DNA of 64,000 nt, from contig NZ_CP108508.1 in the NCBI RefSeq assembly GCF_035917275.1, positions 124,001 through 188,000 of the forward strand, given 5' to 3'. Made by a program: the position numbers and the translations under genes. Under the pieces are notes generated by a model, which ran no database searches, was not told the DNA's origin, and worked only from the letters and a program-made list of their open reading frames with translations. Numbering within the stretch: position 1 is the first letter of the stretch; every line of letters begins with the position of its first letter. Of this stretch, positions 57,669 to 64,000 are shown piece by piece. Source of the stretch: Streptomyces sp. NBC_01237 (GTDB taxonomy: Bacteria > Actinomycetota > Actinomycetes > Streptomycetales > Streptomycetaceae).

Positions 57669-58154
57669 ATGGGACCGGATCATGTTCCTGATTGGTTCTG
57701 GGAAGTCCTGGAAGGGACACGCCCACGCCTGTCCGCCCTTGAATCGTGGCTGGAGTCCCAGCCGCGGGAAGTCCTTGAAGCCTTCGCGCTCGGGTACGAG
57801 TCCGCGGCTGATTCGCTGGCCGACTTTTCGGAAGGCGTGAGCGTGGAGGGGGACGTCTGGTCCGAAGACAGCACCGAGGATCTGTGCATGTGGGTGGTCG
57901 GGCAGGGCTGCGGGCTATGGAGCTCGGTGATCGCAGGAGAAGTGCGGTTGGAAGAGGCTGCGCAGATGTATCTGGGCCGTGCGCGGCTGCTTCCGGACTG
58001 CGTAGTGCCGTGGGACGAGGATGTCTCGGACCCGGAGCACAGGGGCTATCAGTCTCCCTGGGCCATCGTCCACGGCGTCTACCGGACGCGTTTCGCCGAA
58101 GAACTCCATGAACGGTCTCGGATACCTGGGGATGTTGCCCGGCCGGGCAGGTAG
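57669..58154 (+). CDS. DUF4240 family protein
   Basis: 161 residues. DWFWEVLEGTRPRLSALESW at the start and SEDSTEDLCMWVVGQG match DUF4240, a family of unknown function often in toxin or accessory contexts. It is acidic and cytoplasmic. The ATG at 57669 has gggag 7 bases upstream; a GTG at 57612 would add 19 poorly conserved residues. The C-terminal 15 residues (ERSRIPGDVARPGR) look like read-through into other sequence. Confidence 0.75.
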   Translation: MGPDHVPDWFWEVLEGTRPRLSALESWLESQPREVLEAFALGYESAADSLADFSEGVSVEGDVWSEDSTEDLCMWVVGQGCGLWSSVIAGEVRLEEAAQMYLGRARLLPDCVVPWDEDVSDPEHRGYQSPWAIVHGVYRTRFAEELHERSRIPGDVARPGR

Positions 58155-58317
58155 CGCGGCGCGGCTCGCGGCACAGACCTCGCTCGTCTCCCGCCCGCCC
58201 GCCGTCAGCATGCTCGAAGCCAAGGCGGGACCAGACGCTATGCGTCTGGCCGGGCCGCCCCGACGCCGGGATCCGGACACCGGCGTGGGCCGGCGTTCTG
58301 GTCCGCCTCGATAGCCG

Positions 58318-58505
58318 ATCGCACAGCGCAGTCGGCTGGCGGAGATCCACGACAGCCTCCTCGACCGCATCACCGAGGCCGAGCGGGAAAGCCGACTCGG
58401 AGAAATCGAAGGGCCTCGCGTCAGCAGCCTCGCCGGCGCCCAGTCCAGAATCGACCAGACCGACTCCGCATCCGGCGGCATCGCGATCAACCTCGGCATA
58501 CCTCG
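58318..58505 (+). pseudogene. coiled-coil C-terminal fragment, possibly of an integrase
   Basis: Reads QRSRLAEIHDSLLDRITEAE, then SRLGEIEGLRVSSLAGAQSR, then IAINLGIP, crossing one small frameshift. It recalls the tail of some actinobacterial tyrosine recombinases. The catalytic part is missing and the assignment is weak. Confidence 0.35.
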
Positions 58506-58650
58506 TAAAGCCCCGGGCCGCACTGGCACGATGTCGAATGCAGCGGCGGCCTCCTGGGCGTCGGCACGGTTGGTCGAGACGCCAGAGATGCAGCGGGACC
58601 TCGTGAGGACGGGGGAAGTGCCGCGAGCGTGAAATGCACGAGGAGGAGCC

Positions 58651-60357
58651 ATGAGCAGGAAGCGAGCCCCACAGGTCCCGGAGCCCGGCCGGGACGTACG
58701 GCGGCTGTGGCTGCTGCCCGACCCTGGTGAGGACGAGCCGTTCATCGACGTCCGCAAGGACGGTCACGGGACGTTGAATGTGTGGGTCGCCCGGGACGGA
58801 CGGCATGATCATTTCTGCTTCGCGATGACCGCACAGCACATCGCCGTTGCGGAGCGCAGCGCACTTCGGCGTTGGGCCGTCTTTGCCATACTCTTCGGCG
58901 AACTCGCTGTTTTTCACCCCGATGCCGCCCCGGCGCGTCCGCCGGGAAAGTGTCAGCGGGTGATCGACACGATCCTCGGTGGCACCGATTCCGAGGTCGA
59001 GCAGTACTTGACCATGATGAACAAGCGTTTTCTGGGTGGTATTCGGGATTCACTGGCGTTGCTGTGCGAGGCCGATCTGACGCGCTCCCGGGATCGTGAC
59101 GCGTTCGAGAAGCGGCTGTGGTTCGGCGTCGAGTCGTTGATCATCAACGATGCGGAACGCGCCCGGCGTGCACAGGAGACGCAAAGCAGGGCAGCGGCCA
59201 GAGCAACCGCGGTGCGGCAAGCCTTCGAGCCGTACAACGACGCTCTCCTGATGGCCGAGCGCGACGATGTCGTACAGCGTGCCATCGAGCTGCTCGGCTC
59301 GAACCCGGTGATCAGCGAGTTCGAGGTTGGTGCGCCCGCACACCACGACCGGTACCTGACGTTCGCCTCCGGCGGCGAGATCATGCTCCGGGACGGAACG
59401 GTGACGGCGATCCTCTTCCATGTCCAGCCCACCGAGGCCGCGCCGCGGGGCTTCACGGGGATCAGCACCCTGATCCCCGGGCTGAACCGGAACGCCTCGA
59501 GAAGCCAGGTCGAGGAGGCACTCGGTGAGCCGATCGTCGGACGCACGGGCCCGAACGCGGCCCATTCCGTCGGAGGCGGGTTCGTGAAGCTCTTCTACGA
59601 CCGGTGGGCCAACAAGGATGCGCCGGGCCATCTGAAACTCATCCAGATGACAGCGGAGGACACATACGCCAGGACCGATCCTGCTGACGAGCGCTGCCCC
59701 GGCTGCGCGGGCGTGTTGACCAGGACGACATCGGCGTCCGACGGCGTCGACGTGTACGCGACGATCACAGCGTTGCATGACGGGGTCGCCGCCGGCCGTC
59801 TCCGTCAGGCGCACAACTGGGTGGCGCTCGACGACATGCTCCGCCTGCACGACTCCGGGCTGATGGAACACATCGAGGCACAGCTGGGATGCACGATCTG
59901 CCACCGGCACATCTGCTTCGCGCTGCACCGCGACGCGGACCCGACCTTCGAGTACGTCTCGCTCAACGACACCTACCGCCGAACCCCGGAACAGGTCCCC
60001 CCGGTGGAACTGTGGGGCGATGCCGCCCGGATCGCGCGGGAAGCAGAGCGCCCTGAACGGATCGCGACCGACGGCAGCACCTGGGTCCTGTTCTCCAAGG
60101 GAAAGCACCTCTTCATGAACGCGCGCTGCTGGTACAGCGCAGTGGAGGGGTCGAGACTGATCCGCCTGAAAGCCGCCGAGGTACGACAGTACGAACGTGA
60201 CGGTGAGGCCTACCTGTCCCGATTGCAGGAGACAATCAACCGCACCTGGACGAGCAACGACGATCCATGGAGTTCGCGCGACCTGACGCGGAGCGGGATG
60301 TCGGACGAGGAAGCCATCAAGGCGAGCCTGACCACAGCGCAGGAGGAACAGGCGTGA
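58651..60357 (+). CDS. large protein of unknown function with Cys-rich cluster
   Basis: 568 residues, ATG at 58651 with a perfect ggagga site. No signal peptide or clear membrane segment. A helical region (about 80-220) is followed by a beta-rich part (about 230-340: YLTFASGGEIMLRDGTVTAI, LIPGLNRNASRSQVEEALGE). CPGC near 350 and CTICHRHIC near 413-421 suggest one zinc site. The C-terminus (about 470-568) is charged. I recognise no family. It is coupled by GTGA overlap to a small ORF. Confidence 0.75.
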   Translation: MSRKRAPQVPEPGRDVRRLWLLPDPGEDEPFIDVRKDGHGTLNVWVARDGRHDHFCFAMTAQHIAVAERSALRRWAVFAILFGELAVFHPDAAPARPPGKCQRVIDTILGGTDSEVEQYLTMMNKRFLGGIRDSLALLCEADLTRSRDRDAFEKRLWFGVESLIINDAERARRAQETQSRAAARATAVRQAFEPYNDALLMAERDDVVQRAIELLGSNPVISEFEVGAPAHHDRYLTFASGGEIMLRDGTVTAILFHVQPTEAAPRGFTGISTLIPGLNRNASRSQVEEALGEPIVGRTGPNAAHSVGGGFVKLFYDRWANKDAPGHLKLIQMTAEDTYARTDPADERCPGCAGVLTRTTSASDGVDVYATITALHDGVAAGRLRQAHNWVALDDMLRLHDSGLMEHIEAQLGCTICHRHICFALHRDADPTFEYVSLNDTYRRTPEQVPPVELWGDAARIAREAERPERIATDGSTWVLFSKGKHLFMNARCWYSAVEGSRLIRLKAAEVRQYERDGEAYLSRLQETINRTWTSNDDPWSSRDLTRSGMSDEEAIKASLTTAQEEQA

Positions 60358-60629
60358 GCATCACCGCACCCGAGCTGGTCGGCATCGTCTGGGCTCGCTA
60401 CGCCCCTCGGCCCACGCGCAGCCACCTGGCCCGGCGAACGGCCGCGCACCCGCTGACCACCCGGCGGGACGTGATCAAGGCGATTCGAATGGTGCATGCA
60501 CGGTTTGCTCCGCCTGCGCCGGGACGAGTTTCACCACGGGTAGTTCGCGATCATCACCGAGGCGAACTGGTGGAAGGGGCACCCGGCGGACAGGGCGGAC
60601 CGGGTGAACGGCCTAGAAGACTCTTCTAG
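60354..60629 (+). CDS. small ORF coupled to the unknown gene
   Basis: GTG at 60354 overlaps the preceding stop as GTGA, and aggagg lies upstream, so initiation is likely. 91 residues, very basic (VSITAPELVGIVWARYAPRP). A shifted frame from about 60497 (GLLRLRRDEFHHG, stop, FAIITEANWWKGHPADRADR) looks more protein-like than this frame, so the gene may be frameshifted there. Confidence 0.4.
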   Translation: MSITAPELVGIVWARYAPRPTRSHLARRTAAHPLTTRRDVIKAIRMVHARFAPPAPGRVSPRVVRDHHRGELVEGAPGGQGGPGERPRRLF

Positions 60630-60661
60630 CGGCAGAGCTCCCCTCGATGGGGCCGAGGCGG

Positions 60662-60818
60662 CACGATGCTGGTCAACGACTCCTACGACGACCCGTCTCC
60701 CGGAACGGCGTGGTGGCGGCTGTCGACTGGCTGCGCGGCCACCTTGCCGCAGGCGAATGTGTGCTGGTCAAGGCTTCCTGCGGCACGCCGCGACGAAGTC
60801 CCCGCCGCGCTCGCGTAG
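60662..60818 (+). pseudogene. MurF-like ligase remnant
   Basis: MLVNDSYDDPSPG recalls the MurF ADP-binding loop (NDSYNANPDS), and VAAVDWLRGHLAAGECVLVK, then DEVPAALA and a stop, recalls its C-terminus (GDVVLVKASRG). More than 100 residues between are missing, and small frameshifts occur. It abuts the converging FemX gene. Confidence 0.5.
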
Positions 60819-60831
60819 TCGGCTGCGCGGT

Positions 60832-61998
60832 TCAGCGTCCGCGCCGCCTCATATAGAGGCCGAAGGCCCGGTAAACCATCGGCCGCAGCGGCAGGTCCCA
60901 CTCACCGACGTACCGCAACGCCTGGCCACCGGTGCCGACTTTGAACTGGACAAGGCCGACGTGCGGGTCGTCGGCGTCGAGGGTGGGGGTGATGCCGCGC
61001 AGGTCGTAGACGTCGCATCCGGCCGCGAGCGAGTCTCGGATCATCGCCCACTGGCAGGCGTTGGAACCACGCACCTCGCGCTTCGCGGTGGAGGAGGCGC
61101 CATAGGCGTACACAGCGTGGGCGCCGACGCGGACCAGGACAGTGGCGGCGGCCAAGACGCCCTGGTGGCGGGCCATATAGAGCTTGATCCGCTCGGGGTC
61201 CTCGGCACTCAGCGCCGCGAACATGGTCTCGAAGTAGCGCAGCGGCCGGGGTGTGAAGTGGTCGCGCTCGGCGGTGTGGACGTAGAGGTCGTGAAACGCC
61301 TTGAGGTCTTCCGCGCCCCTGTCGCTGACCGTGACCTGGACGCCCTCCTTGGCCGCCTTCTTGATGTTGCGGCGCCACTGCTGGTTCATACCCTTGAGCA
61401 GCTCGTCCTCGGTCCTGCCTGCCATCGGGATCTCGTACTTGAACTGTGGATGCCCGACCCCGAACCCGTCCTCCGGGCTCTGCGACAGCCAGCCGGCCTC
61501 CCGGAGCCTGCTGCCCACGCGGGCACCGACCGGGTCGGACCAGTGCCCGGAGATGTCGGTGAGCCGCTTGCTGCCCGGGTCGGCGATGCCCTCCTTGACC
61601 TGGGTGGCGCTCCAGGTGTGTGTGCGCACCGGCGGGCCGAGCCGGATCGCGAACGCGCCCTGGGCCTTGAGATGGGCCGCCAGCGGATCGAGCCAAGCAC
61701 CGATCTCGCCGCTCCAGTCGATGACCGGACCCTCGGGCAGATACGCCAGCGTGAAGCGGTCGAGCCGCGGCACCGGGCGGTGCAGTACGAGCCCAGCACC
61801 CACCAGGGACCGGCCCAGGAACCAGCCGAGGGATTCGCTGCGCCACTCGGTCTTGACGCGGCCCCACGCCGGGGTCTGCAGAAAGCTGACCGACCGCTGG
61901 GCCCGCACGAACGCCACATGCTCGGCGTCGCTGATCGGCCTGACGACCGGATTCCCGGCTGCAGTTCGCTTGAGTTCGCTGGAGGGGTTGAAGGACAT
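60832..61998 (-). CDS. FemABX aminoacyltransferase (FemX/VanK-like)
   Basis: 388 residues, complete FemABX fold of two acetyltransferase-like halves. SFLQTPAWGRVKTEWRSESL, the KAAKEGVQV helical-arm region (KGMNQQWRRNIKKAAKEGVQ), YAYGASSTAKREVRGSNACQ and the last FKVGTGGQALRYVGEWDLPL are typical. These enzymes add amino acids from aminoacyl-tRNA to the peptidoglycan side chain; in Streptomyces FemX adds the Gly cross-bridge and VanK acts on vancomycin-type precursors. Which one applies is not clear. The ATG at 61998 has only a weak ggcgg upstream. Confidence 0.9.
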   Translation of the reverse strand: MSFNPSSELKRTAAGNPVVRPISDAEHVAFVRAQRSVSFLQTPAWGRVKTEWRSESLGWFLGRSLVGAGLVLHRPVPRLDRFTLAYLPEGPVIDWSGEIGAWLDPLAAHLKAQGAFAIRLGPPVRTHTWSATQVKEGIADPGSKRLTDISGHWSDPVGARVGSRLREAGWLSQSPEDGFGVGHPQFKYEIPMAGRTEDELLKGMNQQWRRNIKKAAKEGVQVTVSDRGAEDLKAFHDLYVHTAERDHFTPRPLRYFETMFAALSAEDPERIKLYMARHQGVLAAATVLVRVGAHAVYAYGASSTAKREVRGSNACQWAMIRDSLAAGCDVYDLRGITPTLDADDPHVGLVQFKVGTGGQALRYVGEWDLPLRPMVYRAFGLYMRRRGR

Positions 61999-62149
61999 GC
62001 CGCCAGTCAATGTGGTGGAGTGTTGCCCGGGTGTATGCGATTCTCGATATGCCGACGACATGTCACCCCCCGGCGGCCAACCATCTGATTCTGGCCACCA
62101 CCGGCCGGCGGCTCCACGCCACAGACCAGGGTTTGACCGATCCGCGCCA

Positions 62150-62370
62150 CCTCGCCGGCCAGCGGAAGCCGAACCCGTCCCCGGCCACGTCCAGGACCGA
62201 GCGCAGCCGCGAGGTGAGGCCGTCGGCCCGGTCGTCCATGGTGCCGTTGAAGCCACCGAGCACCCGCACCCGCTCGCTGCGCTCGGCGGCGACGGCCTTG
62301 GCGAGCTTCGTCGCACCGGCGTCCCGCGAGTCCGTCCAGAAGTCACCCTTACGTATCCCCCTCACGGACC
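62150..62370 (-). pseudogene. fragment of an unidentified protein
   Basis: Reads DFWTDSRDAGATKLAKAVAA, then RVRVLGGFNGTMDDRADGLT and SRLRSVLDVAGDGFGFRWPA. It has normal protein composition but no family I can name. It is fused in frame to the antiporter remnant, so neither end is original. Confidence 0.35.
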
Positions 62371-62429
62371 CAGCTGCGCCACGTACACCGCTGGCAGCCC
62401 CATCTCGGTGGCCACCGTGGTAGCGAAGT

Positions 62430-62890
62430 GTCTTCATGGCCAGGGCGCCGCCGAGGTGGTTGCGCGCGGAACCCACCAGGAGCGCGGCGACGCCGAACAG
62501 CAGGGTGTCGGCCGAGATGCTCTGCAGGTCGGTGGTGAGGCCGGGCAGGGCGAAGAGGATGGGCAGCAGTAGCGCGGAGACGGCGCCCATCATCCGGCTG
62601 TGCAGCGCTTGGCGGAACTGCGGGTCACGGGGCATGGCCAGGCCGGCGCTGAAGCCGCCGAAGACCGCGACGATCCCGATCAGGTCGGTGAGGTATCCGC
62701 AGACGATCGGGACGATGACGACGACGTACATCACGCCGGGACTCAGAGTGCCCTGCCGGCCGACGTGCCGCGCCAGCGGCCGCAGCAGCCGGGACACTCC
62801 GAGTAGCATCACGGCGGTGAACAGGATGCTGTAACCGATCATGGGCAGAGCGCCCGCGGCCCCGGAACCGGTGTGCACGGCCGTCAACAT
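62430..62890 (-). pseudogene. cation:proton antiporter fragment (CPA2/KefB-like)
   Basis: Five hydrophobic segments with GVMYVVVIVPIVCGYLTDLI, GFSAGLAMPRDPQFRQAL and LLLPILFALPGLTTDLQSIS, the central helices of CPA2 antiporters. The first third and the last helices are missing, and after ARNHLGGALAMKTLRY the sequence becomes unrelated. Confidence 0.7.
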
Positions 62891-63035
62891 GGCCAGGAAA
62901 CATCAGGCAACCGGTCCCGGTCCCATTCATCGCGCATCGCCTCGATCGCGTCGGTGATGATGTGGCTCGCGGACTTCAGCACGCGTGGACCGGGCACCCG
63001 CCCATCACCGGAGACGACGGCGAGGGCGGCGGATC

Positions 63036-63227
63036 CGTCGCCGAACACTGCCCGGGATCGGCCGCATGCTCGACGAGGGCCGCAACCAGCATGACTTCAG
63101 CCTCGTACTGGCCGCGGTGGTACTGATCCTGGCGCTGGGCACCGCGATCGACGTGGGCGTCTTCGGCCCACTGGAGCGCCGGGTGCTGAGCCACCGCGAG
63201 CTGGCTCCGGACACGATGTCGGCTTGA
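63036..63227 (+). pseudogene. ABC transporter permease C-terminal fragment
   Basis: GIGRMLDEGRNQHDFSLVLA, then VVLILALGTAIDVGVFGPLE and RRVL match the last helices of SsuC/TauC-type permeases (BPD_transp_1). All upstream helices are missing. Confidence 0.6.
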
Positions 63228-63332
63228 CGTCAGTGGACGTCGAGTCCGATCTTCCTCGGCTCGTGATCGCCATCAGCTAGCGGACAACGGGCGAGACGCA
63301 CCGACAACAGCCCTCTGAGCTCCGGACCTTCG

Positions 63333-64000
63333 TCAGGCCTGATCGCCATCTGTTTGTGTGTGCGCTGACGCGGCGGGCAGTCGCACCGTGACGCGTAGCC
63401 CGCCAGCCGGGCGGGGTGTGAGGGTGAGGGTTCCGTCGTGTGCTCGGGTGATGCTTTTGACGATTGCCAGGCCGAGACCGACACCTGCGTGGTCGGAGTG
63501 CAAGCGTTCGGTGCCGCGCTGGAACGGCTCGGTGAGCGTCGACGCCAGCTCTGGGGCGAGCTTCTCACCGGTGTTCTCGACAACGAGCACAATAGAGTTG
63601 GGGTGGACGCTGGTATTCACCCATACGATGCCCTGTTCAGGCAGGTTGTGGCCGATCGCGTTGTGCAGCAGGTTCGTGGTCATCTGCAGCAGGAGCGCCT
63701 CAGAGCCGATGGTGATGCTCACGTCACCGGTGGTTTCGATGGTGACGCCATGCTTTTCCGCCAAAGGAAGGAGCGTTTCCGTGGCTTCTTCCGCCATGAG
63801 GGACAGGTCGACGTGTTCCCTGGTGAATGACCGCTGGTTGGCGCGGCTGAGCAGGAGTAATGCTTCAGTGAGGTCGATGGCCCGGGTGTTGATCACGCGG
63901 AGCCGCTCGACAAGCTCGCCGGTGTCGCGGTTCGGATCGTTGCGGGCCACGGTGAGAAGCGCCTTGGTGACCGCCAGCGGAGTGCGCAGTTCATGAGAGG
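63333..64000 (-). CDS. sensor histidine kinase, C-terminal part (cut by window edge)
   Basis: At the edge, the H box SHELRTPLAVTKALL contains the phosphorylated His. The ATPase domain follows: N box LLLQMTTNLLHNAIGHN, G1-type VENTGEKL, F box EPFQRG, and G2 AGVGLGLAIVKSI. It ends at 63333. The sensor region and start lie beyond 64000. It should phosphorylate a response regulator, presumably encoded outside the window. Confidence 0.9.
   Translation of the reverse strand, partial: SHELRTPLAVTKALLTVARNDPNRDTGELVERLRVINTRAIDLTEALLLLSRANQRSFTREHVDLSLMAEEATETLLPLAEKHGVTIETTGDVSITIGSEALLLQMTTNLLHNAIGHNLPEQGIVWVNTSVHPNSIVLVVENTGEKLAPELASTLTEPFQRGTERLHSDHAGVGLGLAIVKSITRAHDGTLTLTPRPAGGLRVTVRLPAASAHTQTDGDQA

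Noticed and set aside
60604..62088. Plus-strand frame of 494 codons
   Set aside because: It is the complement of the FemABX gene, which has strong family motifs on the minus strand.

Overview
The window reads as actinomycete DNA, almost certainly Streptomyces. It has very high G+C with strong third-position GC bias. It carries Streptomyces-typical proteins: an FemX-type cell wall aminoacyltransferase, SpoIIE/STAS partner-switching proteins, ricin-lectin secreted proteins, a GH18 chitinase with a dre-like promoter site, helicase-associated-domain, DUF6415 and DUF4240 proteins. No rRNA, tRNA or CRISPR array was found. The density of insertion-sequence remnants and broken genes suggests an accessory region, such as a chromosome arm, rather than the core. 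All family calls rest on reading the translations; no database search was run.

Layout. 0.5-7 kb: an S66 LD-carboxypeptidase, a 5'-truncated drug-efflux gene, an ABC-F ATPase and a secreted lipase. 7.7-15.9 kb: one tightly overlapping minus-strand operon for a stripped-down respiratory complex I (nuoA, a degenerate NuoB/NuoD-like fusion with a His-rich linker, then nuoH, J, K, L, M, N). It has no nuoE, F, G, I or normal B, C, D, and nuoM contains an in-frame stop. 16-25.7 kb: transposase and helicase-domain remnants, two ricin-lectin proteins (one frameshifted, one an HTH-transmembrane-lectin fusion), a ChW-repeat secreted protein, the chitinase, and fragments of a methyltransferase and an AraC regulator. 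25.8-31.4 kb: an IS4-type element and a partial second copy around a lipoprotein gene, another lipoprotein gene, and an IS6-type element. 31.5-36.7 kb: an MFS exporter with a divergent MmyB-like regulator, an alpha/beta hydrolase and a CPBP protease. 36.9-39.9 kb: three IS5-type elements or remnants, one apparently enclosing a passenger gene. 40-49 kb: a graveyard of fragments (SnoaL-like, monooxygenase-like, serine hydrolase, beta-propeller, thioredoxin, IS256, EF-hand) with a duplicated 0.2-kb module encoding a small peptide, plus an intact acyl-CoA ligase and a KASIII-like gene. 51-56 kb: a signalling island with a MarR regulator, then an ATGA-coupled operon of a PAS-GAF-PP2C phosphatase, a CarH-like cobalamin-binding protein and a STAS antagonist, preceded by a second, active-site-altered SpoIIE-like phosphatase. 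56.6-64 kb: a helicase-domain pseudogene, a DUF4240 protein, an unknown 568-residue protein with a coupled small ORF, FemX beside a MurF remnant, antiporter and permease fragments, and a histidine kinase cut by the window edge.

The two functional blocks that stand out are the minimal complex I-like operon and the cobalamin/partner-switching operon. The latter carries the Wx9EH signature of light-sensing CarH proteins and could link light or B12 to a sigma-factor switch. Many breaks elsewhere are single-base indels, so some pseudogene calls could reflect assembly errors.
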